Below are positions 36,201 to 48,750 of a stretch of 64,000 nt of DNA, in pieces. The first letter of the stretch is position 1, and each line of letters opens with the position of its first letter. Under the pieces are notes generated by a model. The model had not been told where the DNA came from and ran no database searches. It worked only from the letters and a program-made list of their open reading frames with translations. The DNA comes from Campanula takesimana (taxonomy: Eukaryota; Streptophyta; Magnoliopsida; Asterales; Campanulaceae). The stretch lies in NCBI GenBank assembly GCA_026119855.1, contig JAOWBW010001819.1, positions 123,681 to 187,680 on the forward strand. Direction: 5' to 3'. The position numbers were made by a program, and so were the translations under genes.

Positions 36201-39200
36201 AATGCAAGAAGTGACAGATTAACAGAAAGTACTGATAGATTCAACAAAGGACAGAATACATTTAAAATCACAATATACTATCTACATACATATTATTCGA
36301 AAATGATTTCCAGAACTTACTAGTGGTTGCAAGTAACTTAGATCTATATACAAGTCAACAACCCACAAAAAGGAATCATATCCTCTACATTCATCCCCAA
36401 AAGATGACATATATGTTGTAAATGGATAACTGCAAAATAGCCGTTTGTCAGGGTAACTTTTTTTCTGACTCTATAAATGTATCTAAATCTGACAGAGATA
36501 AAGACTGCAACCAGTCCCTTAATCAAGTGAAGCATATACTCCCTCTGTCCCAAAATGATCTTCATACTTTTTTCGCCGTTACTACGAAGAATCTTTGAGC
36601 AATAATTTTAGGTTGACTCAATTGTACTAATGAAAATCAAAAACTTGTTATTGACACACCATCAACAATACTATCAATAACAAGTTTTAGATTTCATTAG
36701 TATAATTAAATCAACCTAAAATCATTGCTCAAAGTTCCTTTGTAGTAACGTCGAAAAAAGTATGAAGATCATTTTGGACAGAGGGAGTATATGACAATAT
36801 AGATAGTATACCTTCTGAATGAAGTCCCCATCCATCGATCCAAGTACAATAGGAGGATCATCAGATGTTATCACTTTCCCATCGTCTTGTAGCTCCAAAG
36901 CAACCTGCTCATCCAGCAGAAAAGGAGAATCAGTAATTATTAAAACATCCATGGTGCAGAATATATTAAGTATGACTATATCTTTTTAATTCTAAATCTT
37001 GTAAGTAACCCTTCTTAAGTACTGTTAAGCTGCCTGAATTCAAGTATATTTGATAAACTAGGGATGAACAACTTCAGAAGCCATTAAACGTATTAACCTT
37101 AACAAACAACTAACAAGAAGATGCCATGGAACTCTTTTCTGGAGTGTACCAGAAAGGATTTTGGACATTATAAAGATAGAGAGGAATATAGCTATATAAT
37201 TTATAGAAATATCCATAGATAGCTCATTAGGAAAAACTGGGTTCTGTTGCAACTACTTCCGTGAAATTTTCCTGCCCCAGGTCCTTAGAATTTACAATGT
37301 CGATGGTACTACATCTATATTGTACAGCATTGTCCAAGCTAAATAAGCAAAGAACAAAGTGATAAATAAACATAATCAAGGAAAGCAATGCTGGAGTCTA
37401 CCTGTTGCTGAACTGGAACCTGTCCACTACCATCCGTATCAATGACATATTGACTACAATTCTCGTCCTTCCAGACAAGTGCCAAAGGTGTATTCCCAGC
37501 TTCATAATGTGCATGCCTAACAGAAGGAAAGAATGCAAACTGAATCAGGAAAATATCAATATCAATTACTCCCACCTTACCAAAATGAATGTCCAAGAAA
37601 CTTTCAAATTTGCTGTTGAGCAAATTTGAAAGTTTTTTGGACATTCATTTTGGGACGGATGTAGTATGTGATTTCTGAGTTCAAGAGGGAAAAAGTTGTA
37701 TTGTGAGATGTTAAAGTTGTAGACCAAAAGCATCCCAAATACCAACAAGTAATGATACGGCGATAGATACAAAACAATATAACCAACAACGACAACATAA
37801 ATCTGCGATAATTAATCCTGCCATGTATCTGTAATCCTCATTTATTGGTTCAAAGTCATCTCTTATGAAAGCAATGATGGAAGCAGTGTCAAAAATGGGA
37901 GACATAATCCAAGTACGCGAAGACCTGCTAAAAAGGTGCCCCCCCCCCCCAAAATCACAATATGCAAACAGTGCCAAAGAATTTGGACCTGCAGTCTACA
38001 GCATGCAGTTATCTACACAGCAAAGTAAGCTTCTTTTGTATTCAAAACAAGAAAATGAAGATACTAAGCATCAAGTAAAATAAAAAACATGAAAGCAGAT
38101 AAATGTCATGTCTCAACAGTCACTCAAGACCTTTAAAATGAGCCTTACTTGTTATAAAATAATAATCCATCTTTCACATATGGTACTGGTCCTGCATAAG
38201 CAGAATTAAGGCCTTCATGGTCACAGTTGTACACAGGAACCATGCTGAATCTGTATTTGTGGTGGACAGATGGAGGATCACATGCCCCTGACTCAACCAG
38301 CTTGTTGTTCAACCAAAAAAATCTGAACTCAGCAGTGCATTCAAAAAAAGAGATGCCAGCCCAGCATACCATGTCTATCACATAGTACGTTTGATCATCC
38401 TGCAGTTGCATGAAAACTCATTATCCAGCAGTAATAATGTAAACCTACTACAGCTGAACTAGCCCATAAGCCCAAATAGAAGTTGTACCTCATGGAAAAT
38501 GCAGTCTAGTATACAATAAGATTGGCCAGATCGACAACTCTCCCTGGTCTTGGCACCATTGGGTAGAGAAGAAGGAAAACGATGCAAGAGAGAGCCGTTT
38601 CTGACTCTACTAACAGTTGTTCCATTGGAGGAGACGACAAAGCATCTCTTTCCAGCAGGCCTTGCAATCACATACCTACAAAAAAAAAAAAAAAAAAAAA
38701 ATGCCATTTTAAATGACATCAATAGTAATCTCCAAAACAAAAAGTAACATGTCAGGCACCTGGTAACAAAATGATGGAAAGTGAGTATGAGAAAGTGACT
38801 ATCTAAATATCTAATAAAAATAACGCATCATATCAGAGCTCATTCATGCTTGAGAAACATTAATCTGCCACAAAATATTTCCAAAAACCCTAATAGAATT
38901 TCTCAGCCATAATTCCCAAATTATGTGCTATGACAGTTGAAATTTTAACATGCAAAATTCATAAGCATAGGTCAAAACAATGGCTAACAAATGACGTATT
39001 TAACAGGAATAAACAGGGAAAATCAATTGAATCGGAAACAAACCAGTCGTGATATAGACGATCAGGAACGTCGATCATCCACTCCGGAAGCATCAGCTGT
39101 CTCGCAAACCATCGACGAGCTTCGGCTCCTCTTAGCTTAGCCGCTTGGCGAATGTCTAGGTTTCCAGTTCCATGATCAGCTTCGATTTCCTCGATTTCTA

Positions 39201-39396
39201 GTTCTGAGACGAGTTCGATTTCTTGAGGTTCGGAGTTCTGGTTCGGAAGAGAGAGGAGAGTGGAAGCTAAGCGGCGCGCTTGCTGCTGAGCGTCGCTGCG
39301 GTTCTGGGCCTGCCGCGTTAACGAGATCTCACGGCGTTTTTGCTGGTCGGATATCGCCGGACGTTTAAACGGACGGCGTAAATCGTGAGGCGCCAT
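33265..39396 (-). CDS. SNUPN: Snurportin-1, snRNP nuclear import adaptor
   Basis: Exons in gene order: 39396-39044, 38675-38489, 38399-38149, 37516-37402, 36904-36812, 33774-33631, 33381-33265; 1,260 nt, 419 aa, open throughout. Snurportin binds the trimethylguanosine cap of spliceosomal U snRNAs in the cytoplasm and links the snRNP to importin-beta. The N terminus (MAPHDLRRPFKRPAISDQQK and the basic stretch after it) fits an importin-beta-binding domain. LPEWMIDVPDRLYHDW leads into the cap-binding fold with VIARPAGKRCFVVSSNGTT, QSYCILDCIF, YYVIDMVCWAG and EFRFFWL. The ATG at 39396 is preferred to one 25 codons upstream because the IBB begins here. Intron 5 (about 3 kb) holds several transposons. 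Confidence 0.92.
33896..34151. mobile_element. Stowaway-like MITE in SNUPN intron 5
   Basis: CTCCCTCTGTCCAAGAAAG at the left, ACGGGAGAGAGGGAG at the right, with long inner inverted arms (TGGTCAACATAAATGAACTT type). Confidence 0.8.
34275..36120. mobile_element. Stowaway-like MITE split by a Mutator-like element
   Basis: CTCCATCCGTCTCAAAATA at 34275 pairs with TATTTTGAGACGGAGTGAG ending at 36120, TA on both sides. The MITE itself is only about 270 bp; the rest is the element at 34399-35971. Confidence 0.8.
34399..35971. mobile_element. Mutator-like element in SNUPN intron 5
   Basis: Inverted repeats of about 150-200 bp: GGGTTAATGACAATTTAGAC at the left mirrors GTCTAAATTGTCATTAACCC at the right. 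Flanks ATTAAATAT (34390-34398) and ATTAAAATT (35972-35980) look like a slightly decayed 9-bp duplication. The interior (about 34900-35460) is C-rich and may be captured host sequence, but nothing is recognisable. Confidence 0.8.
36539..36787. mobile_element. Stowaway-like MITE in SNUPN intron 5
   Basis: CTCCCTCTGTCCCAAAATGA pairs with TCATTTTGGACAGAGGGAG; the arms are long and well matched. Confidence 0.85.
37569..37664. mobile_element. Short hairpin MITE in SNUPN intron 3
   Basis: A 96-bp near-perfect hairpin: CTCCCACCTTACCAAAATGA pairs with TCATTTTGGGACGGATGTAG, and AAACTTTCAAATTTGCTG pairs with CAAATTTGAAAGTTTTTT. Confidence 0.75.
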
Positions 39397-39618
39397 TCTT
39401 TTCAAACCTACGGTATTCGTGCGTGTCTCGGTTGTTACTTTGTTTAAGGAGTGATCCTTTTCCCTTCCCACTATTACTCATTGGCCCTGCTACTCACACC
39501 CCTGTTTATTGGTACACCCCCTCTCTCCCAACTATTAACAATTAACAATAAGGGTAAATATAAACGCACAAAAAAGTTCACAAAATTTGGCTTACAAAAC
39601 GAGGTGTCATTATTTTTA
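39397..39618. other. SNUPN upstream region
   Basis: A short stretch that should include the snurportin 5' UTR and promoter. No clear TATA box on the minus strand. Confidence 0.4.
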
Positions 39619-40517
39619 GGGGCGGTCTCCTGTGAGACCGTCTCACGGCATGAGACGGCTCACAGGCAGCCAAACCCTTTAAAAAAAATCCTTCCAACTT
39701 TTTTTCCCGCCATTTTTTGCTCGCCAACAAAAGTAACACTTTTTTCTCATATGTAACACTTTTTTTCCCAAAAATGTACCACAATTTTACTGAAATAGAT
39801 TAAAGGTAACATAAGATAGACAACTAAACTAATGTTACATTTTATAATAAATTGATGTAACCCTTTTTTTCTCAATTGTAACACTTTTTAGGGTTTTACA
39901 TTCAATTGAAATACAAAACCGCTTATATACATGAATTTTCACTCTTTTTTTAAAGAAAAAAAAGTAACATTTACTCTATAAAAATGTTACATTCATCTAC
40001 TTCCTCCGTCCCATTTGAAGCTTCACCTATTACCCAAATGGGTGTCCCGTTAAAAGCTTCACCATTTCCTAAAATGGTAAAAAATGTGGGCTCCACTTAT
40101 CAACCCCACTCACTTCTTCCTATCACATACTTAAATTGTGGGCTCCACTTGTCATACCCACTAACTTTCTCATCTCACACATTTAAATTGTAGGTCCTAC
40201 TTGTCATACTCACTAACTTCTTCCCTCTCACAACCCTTCTTACACTCATTATTTTTCTTAATTTGTGTGCCCTCACCAAAATGGTGAAGCTTCAAATGGG
40301 ACGGATGGAGTATATATTATATTACAATCATATATGCATTGTGTTACACTTCAATTATTACTTTTTCTAACCACAAAAACTATTTATATTATTTTACGAA
40401 ACTGGTGTTACATCTTATAATAAAGTGTTACTTTCTTAAGACCAAACTGATACTTTCTTCATAACATGTGTTACATTTTTTGACGACAAGCAGCTCACTT
40501 TTGTGTGTTAAAAGTAT

Positions 40518-40550
<33 letters not shown>

Positions 40551-40815
40551 AAACCATATCATGACCTATCTAGTTTTGATCGTCTCAGACGAACACAACG
40601 GTATTTTTTTTAAAAAAAATGACTTCAAAATCTCAAGATATAGCATTTTAAAGTTATTGGGGGTTTTTTTAAATGGAGGACACGTGGCGCAAGCTGGAAG
40701 GATGGGGGAGTTGGCTGGGTGGCTGGAGCACTGGAGCAGGCGTGGGTGGGTTTTGACCCATTGAGGATCCCCCATTGAGGATCCGTCTCACATGGTGAGA
40801 CGGTCTCACATAAGT
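39619..40815. mobile_element. Element with GTGAGAC palindromic ends
   Basis: The left end carries TGTGAGACCGTCTCACGG (39631-39648) and the right end GGTGAGACGGTCTCACA (about 40793-40809), each nearly palindromic and arranged as inverted repeats. The interior is rich in GTTACA/TGTAAC words and holds a nested MITE. Exact borders, target duplication and superfamily are unclear. Confidence 0.45.
40000..40310. mobile_element. Stowaway-like MITE
   Basis: CTTCCTCCGTCCCATTTGAA pairs with TTCAAATGGGACGGATGGAG, with longer matching arms (AAGCTTCACC/GGTGAAGCTT). Confidence 0.85.
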
Positions 40816-40861
40816 TTTTACCTTATTTTTATTGGTGCTTTTAATTAGAGTATGTCGGGTC

Positions 40862-42430
40862 TGTTAGGATTCTTTGTTAGTACACCTTCTTAGATTTGAT
40901 TGATCCATGTCACGTGTCTTTTTATGGACTTTAAGAATCATGTAATGAAGTTATACTTCAATTTTTAGATAAGTCCATTTCTAGATTTTTATTTGCCTAG
41001 GTTGCGTTTTGATTCGGTTTGACCTCAGCGGTTTGGTTCTTCAAACCGCACTCGTGCTTTTCTTGAACTGCCATCATGGAGCCGCATATTTTCATCAAAC
41101 CACATTCTGTGGCTTTGATGAAACCGTACTTCAAGTCTTACATGGAACCACTGATGCTACTTGGTAGGACCGCAGATCATGAAACCGCATTCTACAGTTT
41201 CATTGAAACCGCACATCAAGTTCATCCATGGAACCGCTCCAGCATCTGGTGGAACCGCAAAGCATTTATTGAAGAATTCAAGCATGTCATTTATTCCTTG
41301 GACAAACATTCCCTTTACAACCATAAAGGAATGTTTTATGACTTGACAAAATAACTTCAAGTTGACTTGGAGTTTCTGCAAGGAATGTCGGTTTTGTCCA
41401 GCAAATTCAAATGTTTACCGTTAGTCATTTTCTGTAACAAAGGACATATGTCAGGTAGTGGTGCCACAACTACCTAGGACTACAAGACAAAACCAAGGAC
41501 AAAAATAACAGCTCAACCAATGGGATTTCAACAGCAGTTGTACCATCAAGATTGGATTCAAATATTTGTCCAACGGTCACAAGGGTGTACTACCTATAAA
41601 TAGCCTTTATTTCTCAACAATGAAGGTTGCTGAGCTTCAAGAGATTATATTCCCAAGTGTTCAAAGTTTTCTTTGAAGATTTTTCCTAGATATTAAAACT
41701 TTCAAGATCTCCTTAGCAAACCCAGAATTCTTCATCAAGCTTTAAGCCAAACAACCTTTCTTCACTCAGCCTTGTACACAGAAAGTTTTCAATTGCTCAA
41801 ACCTCATTTAGATCATTAGAGCATTTGATCCCTTTCCACACACACACCCAATTTGTATGATCACATAGATTATACACTTCGAATACACCCGGTTGTTATA
41901 ATAGCTTTGTTAGGTTAGATTGATTATTTAGAGTTTAGATTCTTCATTGTAATCTTGTAAATGCTCCTCTAAATTAATACAAGTCTAGTAGCTATTAGAA
42001 AATCCTAGACTAACCATCTAGGTAGAGGACGTAGTTCATTCAAGAACGAACCTCTTTAAATTTGTGTGTTTGATCTTTAATTTTCTGTCTTGTTCTTTAA
42101 TTTTATTGATTATGGTTTCTCACTTAAGTTCATCTATGAAATGACTTGAAAGATGACTTGTGTTTTCCTTTGATCTCTAAGTTCATATTATCGTTTGCAT
42201 AATTGTGTTTTTCAACTCAGTCAAATCGTCCAACTCTTTACATATCCTCTTTAGCCAAACCGCAAACTTCGCTGTGCATTTTATCAGTTCGGTTCTAGTG
42301 CTTTGAACCGCAGTTTACCAAACTGATAAGTACTCGGTTGAATTTTAAGGGTATTTTTAAAAAAAAGTTTGGACCGCTATTCACCCCCCCTCTAGTGGTT
42401 CTATACCCTTGTTCCCATCTGGGACCAACA
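40862..42430 (+). mobile_element. Solo LTR, copia type
   Basis: Begins TGTTAGGATTC and ends GGGACCAACA, flanked by a perfect 5-bp duplication GGGTC (40857-40861 and 42431-42435). It is 1,569 bp with no internal region, so it is the product of LTR-LTR recombination. A TATA box (CTATAAATAG, 41594-41603) probably marks the old promoter. The tract CACCCCCCCTCTAGTGG near the end resembles LTRs of long plant copia elements such as the Sire group, but the clade is inferred. Confidence 0.85.
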
Positions 42431-43392
42431 GGGTCCATTCAGATGAACTAAAATGTTCATAAACCGTATTACTTATTATAATTTCAAGTCTATATGATAT
42501 GGAATAGAAATTACTAACGTAGCATATGTATAAAAAGAGAGGAGTATATACTATATAGATGACGTTAAAATTGTTTATAGAAAATTAGGGTTAGTATTAA
42601 GTTGTATTGGGTGAGGATAAGGTGGATTAATGATTTTTTTTTTCAAATAATTCCGTTTGGAATCAATATCTACCCAAATGACACTATAGAAATTTTATGT
42701 ACCAAAATGACCACTTCTTGGGAAGTCGGCATTGGCAATGCCGTTTTTGGAATGCAGTCGGCATTACCAATGCCGACTTTAGGTCAGGGGTAATTAGGGT
42801 TAATGGGTTAATGGATAATTAAGAAGAGGAGGGATTAAGAGAGCAGGGGACACGGTGACAAAAGGCAGAAATCGGCATTGCCAATTACGATTTCTGGCAA
42901 AAGCGGCAATGTCAATGTCGATTTCGTTTATTGCTTTTTGACCCACCCACTGACCGACGCTCCCCCTCCCCTTTAAACCCTTCTTTCAGCCTTCTCTCTT
43001 CCTCCATCTCTTTCTTTCTCTGCATCTCTACAGTCTATCTATGCATCTCTACATCTCTATCAGTTATCAATTTCTGCCAAAATATTAAAGATCTTGTCAA
43101 AGATCTTGTTGAGAAGAGGGAATCGGGGAAAATATTCAAAAAGCCTTACTCGCAGTTACGTTTTTGAAATCAAGAGGTTAGTATTATTCATAAATTTGAT
43201 GAAATTAGAATATGTTAATTTGTGTTTGTTACAATTTGATGAATTAGAATATGAGTTATGTATATTTATGTGTTTGTTACAATTTGATGAAATTAGAATA
43301 TGTTAATTTGTTGAGTTTCTTTTAATTTGATAATACATTTAATTTTTGTGATGTTGTATTAATTAACAATAGGTTATTTGTTAAAATTTGAT

Positions 43393-43950
43393 GAAACTTG
43401 ACATTAACATACGAATTCATCAGAAAGTTAACAAAAATGCCCACTTTCTGTCAGAAACTTAACTGAACTGTCAGAAATTAATGGATTTTGCGTTTTTTTG
43501 TTAAATATTTAACGGACATGCCCTCTTTTTACTGAATTATAGTTTAATATTTAACAATAGTGTCTTTTTGTCAAAAATGTCACTTTCTGTCAAAAACATA
43601 ACTAAACCGTCAGAAAATTGATCCTTTTCAGTGAAATATTTAACGGACCGACCCTTTTCACTGAAACTTGACATTATACAAATTTCGTCAGAAATTAACA
43701 AAATGCCCACTTTTGTCAGAAACTTAACAGAATTGTCAGAAATTAACAGATTTGCGTCTTTCTGTTAAATATTTAACGGATAGCCCCTATTTTTTTACTG
43801 AATTATAGTTTAATAATTAACGGTTGTGTATTTTTTTCAAAAAATGCCACTTCCTATCAAAAAATTAACTAAACCGTCAGAAAATTGCCCTTTTTCAGTT
43901 AAGTATTAACGGACCAGCCGTTTTTTTAACTGAATTTTAGTTTAATTGTT
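43393..43950 (+). repeat. Two-copy 270-bp tandem repeat before the PMD gene
   Basis: GAAACTTGACATTA recurs at 43393 and 43663. Within each copy, TTAAATATTTAACGGA and CTGTCAGAAA recur. It sits just before the PMD start and may have served as leader or intron. Confidence 0.7.
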
Positions 43951-43967
43951 TTGTTTTGTGTTTTCAG

Positions 43968-45281
43968 ATGAACCAATATCATGAAAACCAACCATTTGTT
44001 GATCCCGGACCGTTAGACACATCTGTATTAAAATGGCAAGATAAACACCGATCAAATTATATTTGGGCTCAACAAGATGTTGAGAGTGTGAGATTTAGGC
44101 GCGGTTCGGATCTCCCCAAAAATTGGATGTTAGGATACAGAAGAAACTTTTAGAGGTTGGATTTTACGGTGTATATAAACTAGGTCATTTTAAATATGAC
44201 TGGCATTTGCTAGAGGCTTTGGTTGAGCGATGGCGTCCAGAGACGCACACATTTCATTTTCCAGTTGGGGAGATGACCATCACCCTTGAGGATGTTGGCA
44301 TGTTATGTGGCCTTCCTATAGACGGCTACCTGTGATATTTCCCAAACCAATAGCAGAAATCGGAATGGTGTCAATTATGCCACGAGTTACTTGGATTTCA
44401 ACCACTTAAATCAGACTTGAAAGGTGATAGATTGTCTATTAAGTGGATTATAGACCAATTGACTGAGTAGGAGGAGCTTCCCGCAAATGCCTCACCCCAT
44501 TTGGTTAACCAGTATACTCGGGCTTATATTTTGATAAGCTTAGGGGTACATTTGATGCCGGATACGAGCAATATCTTGGTGAAATTGATGTACCTCCCAC
44601 TGCTTATGGACGTTAACACGATCGGGAATTACAGTTGGGGTAGTGCAGTGTTAGCATTTTTATATCGGGATTTATGTGTAGTGACAAAGCCCGAATCGAA
44701 AAGTTGTGCAGGGTTCTTAACAATTGTACAGGTATGTATATTGTTTTATTATACTAGTGGAGAAAATATGTTTTGTACGTGACTAAATTTTTTCTTTATG
44801 CTTTTTTTTTAGCTTTGGGCTGGGAAAGGTTGTGTGTGTACGGCCAACAAGGACACGTGGAGATGCCATTCTTGCGGATGCATTATTGCCATATGGTTGC
44901 AGATATTCTAAAATTAATTCCTTTTAACTGCACATAATATGTTATGTACTTAATTTTGATTATTACTTACTATTTTGTATGTCAAATTGCTCTATATGTA
45001 GGTGGCATGTTCCCTTGTCATTTACGCATCTTACCATCCACAACTTGCGTGGATATCGAGATCAGCTGACGTATTTGACTGATGATCAGGTAGAGTGGCA
45101 GTCATACGCAAGTGTCCAGGGTCCTGCATATTGCTTCCAGGGACAGGCTATATGGAGAGCGAAGGTGCCCCTCATTTGCTTTGATAGGGTTGAGTGGCAC
45201 CTTCCTGATCGAGTTATGAGGCAATTCGGGATGTTACAGAATATCCCTGACCCACACCCTTATAAGCTTAAAGGAACTTAG
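43968..45281 (+). pseudogene. Plant mobile domain (MAIN-like) pseudogene
   Basis: The translation resembles the PMD/aminotransferase-like family, a domain found both in host MAIN/MAIL proteins and in transposons. Recognisable pieces: DPGPLDTSVL at the start; GFYGVYKLGHFKYDWHLLEALVERWRPETHTFH; the GEMTITLEDVGMLCGLPIDG hallmark; then after an intron (donor near 44730, acceptor about 44814) LWAWERL; and RWHVPLSFTH, VEWHLPDRVMRQFGMLQNIP at the end. One frameshift (about 44115-44140) and in-frame stops at 44333-44335, about 44351 and 44469 break the frame. Typical PMDs are 300-400 residues, so most of the domain is represented. It lies tail to tail with the transposase remnant, the two stops overlapping by about 14 bases. 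Confidence 0.8.
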
Positions 45282-47026
45282 CTCGTAAATGCAACATGCA
45301 CCACCTGTGCACAACAGTTCGTGGCCATCCATTTTCTCCAACAGTGGCAAGGATCCCATTGTGGCGATCAGATATCAAACAAACTTCACGACCCCTAATA
45401 ACATGTCTGTAAACAAGATGTAAGAACAAGACCAGTTTCATGGTCCTCTTTTTCAACAAGAGCAAAAGCAAGGGAAGTAAACTATCATTCGCATCAACAC
45501 CCATAGCAATAAGTATTACCCCTTTATATCTTACATGCAAGAATGTGCCATCAACAGAAATGACACGACGATAATGAGAGAATGCTTCCAAACAAGGGCA
45601 AATGCCCAGAACACGCGGTCAAACGAACCTAGAGGACCAGCTTCAGGACGATTAGAAAATTGCACAATGGTTGCAGGGTTCCATTTTGAGTAGCTGCTAA
45701 CAAACGTGGCAACTTTTATAAGATTCGTCCCAGTCCCCATATGCTTAAGCGATGGCTTTTTGTTTACCACACCATGCCTTCCGATATGAAACATCCTTAC
45801 CGTACTTTGATTTTATTGTTATCATAATAAGCTTAATCTTGTACTATGGATCAGCCTTGACAAGTTCCATAACTTCTCGTCCTATAAACTTAGCATCTAA
45901 CTTAGGATGATCGCCGCTAACATCTAAAAGCCAAGCAAGAATGTGGACCCTTGTACTTAGTTACTTCCCAATACCCACCCTTCTTCAGACTCACATTCAC
46001 ATAAAAATTGCAGGGGAACTGTTTCACCAAACACTGAATAGTCCACTTTTGTGGTGTGCTCTTTTTCACCTTGAACCTCAGATTCTTCGTAATATGGTAC
46101 TTCTTTATTTGATACTGCACTTCAATCTTATTTGAGAAGCGAATACCTTTGGCGATTCCATCAGTCTCCGCATTCCATTCTGCAAACTTGTATTCACTAT
46201 TATCATAATTCTCTGACCCTTCACCAATATCGCGGTAAAATTGATAGCCTCTTCTCCCATACATTTGATTTTGCGGTTCACCTTGAAAAGTAATAATGTG
46301 TGCTCCTACATCACCACCTTCCCCATCATCACCCTCATTCTCGCTATCAGTTGGACTCGAACAATCTTCATATCCCGAATCAGCATCAGAACTTACTGCA
46401 AGGATATGAGCTTCATAATCTGAATCATCATCATTTTCACGTTCCTCTACCTCATCCCCTTCCCCTTCCACTTATGCTTCCACTTCCGGTTCCTCTTCCA
46501 CATGTGTTTCAAAACCACCAGCATCTCTCTCAGGGTAGTAATTTGGAGAACCCAAACCCGTATAAAAATTACCCATGTCGAAAGAGTTATCATTTTGTAT
46601 CGGCTCCTCACATGTTTCAACCTCATCAGAACGCACATTATTATCAAAAAGTCCAAAATCCATGATAATATACAACTGCAAGCTACTCAACCCACCTAAT
46701 TGAGTAGAAACATCAAACATGACTTTCATACACATATCATCCTCGACTTCAAGCGGAATGTAATTTGCAAACCCATTGCCCATCATATGAGGATATCTAC
46801 AAATAACTTTGAACTTAATATCCATTCGATCTACCCCAATTTTCTTATATAACTTCCTAATCAATTTTTTGTAAGTCCAACGAGTTTTTGCCCTAAGTGG
46901 AAATTTCGGCCCCTGTTCAAGATTACTATCTCCAAACGGGTGTTCATCATCTCCTCCCCAGTAGCACAAGAAAATAAGTGGAAGTCCACTCATATTTTTC
47001 CCTAAACAAATTATTTCGACAGTCAA
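45268..47026 (-). pseudogene. MULE transposase remnant
   Basis: Read on the minus strand: an N-terminal PB1-like segment (47026-46472), a TAA at 46472-46474, then in the same frame an acidic stretch and the MuDR-type DNA-binding region (IRFSNKIEVQYQIKKYHI ... CNFYVNVS, to 45917). After frameshifts and stops comes the catalytic core start (VISVDGTFLHVRYKGVILIA, VDANDS, HVIRGREVCLISDRHNGI, 45591-45268). The frame stops soon after, so the rest of the DDE domain and the SWIM zinc finger are absent; that region is occupied by the inverted PMD gene. A complete MULE transposase is usually 600-800 residues. Confidence 0.85.
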
Positions 47027-47527
47027 AATCTTAATTATTATTTTAATAGCAATGCATTTTATTAAAAAGCAACAAATAACTCTAATTTACAATCACATTA
47101 TACAAATCAAAATATATAAAAAAGAACATATTTTTCCCTAAACAAATTAATTCGACAGTCAAAATCTTAACTATTATTTTAATAGCAATGCATTTTATTA
47201 AAAAGCAACAAATAAATCCAGTTTACAATCACATTATACAAATCAAAATATATAAAAAAGAACATAATTTTCCCTAAACAAATTAATTCGACAGTCAAAA
47301 TCTTAATTATTATTTTAATAGCAATGCATTTTATTAAAAAGCAACAAATAACTCTAGTTTACAATCACATTATACAAATCAAAATATATAAAAAAGAACA
47401 TATTTTTCCCTAAACAAATTAATTCGACAGTCAAAATCTTAATTATTATTTTAATAGCAATGCAATTTATTAAAAAGCAACAAATAACTCTATTTACAAT
47501 AACATTATACATATCAAAAAATATATA
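46995..47527. repeat. 136-bp tandem repeat, four copies
   Basis: CCCTAAACAAATTA recurs at 47000, 47136, 47272 and 47408, exactly 136 bp apart. The copies are almost identical and very AT-rich. They lie just upstream of the transposase start on the minus strand. Confidence 0.95.
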
Positions 47528-47610
47528 TATAAAATATATACCTTAAATGCTTGATTCACGAAATATGGGAGAATGTTGAGCTTTGAAATTGAAATGGAGA
47601 GAAAATGCTA

Positions 47611-47714
47611 TGAAAGAATGAGAAAGAAGAGTGGTGTCTGTCGAGGGATATATAACAGTGTGTGAAAGAATGAGAAAGAAGAGTGGTGTCTGTCGAGGGA
47701 TATATAGCAGTGTA
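47611..47714. repeat. 52-bp tandem duplication
   Basis: TGAAAGAATGAGAAAGAAGA begins at 47611 and 47663; each copy contains GGGATATATA. Together with the 136-bp array it may be the transposase promoter or leader. Confidence 0.85.
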
Positions 47715-47852
47715 GTTCTTGATGAAGTCGGCATTGGCAATGACTTTTTCAAAAACCCTAGTTGAAGTCGGCGTTGCCAATGCTGACTTCACTTTACACT
47801 CAAAACCATGCAAAACCGATTAACATTAACACTAACCCTAATTACAATGACA

Positions 47853-48750
47853 TAGGGATGGCAACGGGTCGGGTTCGGATCGGATCAGGCCTGATCCGAA
47901 TCCGATCCGAACATTAGAAGGCCTCTACCGAACCCGATCCGATCCGAATCCATTGATCCGTGCTCCGATCCGCGCCCCGAACGATCCGAGGTTGTCGACG
48001 TTTTTTTTTTTTTTTCCTCAAGGCAGCCTGTAACCTGTTAAAAAAAAATAAAAATAAAAATCTGAGATTGAGATCTGGTATTGTGCCATAAACAATGAAA
48101 TGGAGAAAAATTAGATGGAAATTGAACGATAACTGTGTGCCCATCTTGATTTTTGGTGGCCAAGCAATTGGGGAGCATAACCAATCAATCAAACAAGACC
48201 AGAAACAGAAATCCAATGGCTAAGAGTATTAACATTACCTCAGTAAGCTGAAATTAGTTAGATATATAGTAGAAGTCGACAGCAACTGAGATCTAGGTTT
48301 GACGGATTTGGGTAAAACTTGGACGGCGTTGAGAAGAAGAGCCAAGAGACTAAGAGAGTAGTCAAACGACGTCAAGGGCAGGGGAGCGGCGCAGAGAGAG
48401 AAGCGAGATGAGATCTGCGGTTAGAGAGAGAGAGAGAGAGAGAGAGGAGATCTGCGCTTAGAGAGAGAAAGGAGTTGGCGTTGAGAACTGAGAATGAAAA
48501 TATGCTCTTAACCCTAGATTTTTTGTTATATACTCAAGGGGTGATATGTATATTTAAAGAACATCTGGGGGCAGTAGTAAAATTTGTAAATATCAATAGG
48601 ATCGGGTCGGGTCGGGTCTCGGGTCGGGTCAGGGCTGCTACCGAATCCGATCCGAACCCGATCGGGTTTTAAAAATTGTAAACCAAACCCGAAATTTTCG
48701 GATCGAAACACTTTCGGTACGGATCGGGTTCGGTTAAATTGCCATCCCTA
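47853..48750. mobile_element. Non-autonomous hAT nested in the MULE
   Basis: Ends TAGGGATGGCAA and TTGCCATCCCTA, perfectly inverted. The 8-bp target duplication is CAATGACA (47845-47852 and 48751-48758). Sub-terminal regions are dense in GGATCGG/CCGATCC words. 898 bp, no transposase ORF. Confidence 0.93.

Noticed and set aside
39619..40815. CRISPR-like palindromic repeats (GTGAGACNGTCTCAC)
   Set aside because: Only two sites at the ends of a transposon in a plant genome; no spacers.
46300..46665. 121-codon plus-strand ORF
   Set aside because: It is the antisense shadow of the acidic and DNA-binding part of the MULE transposase.
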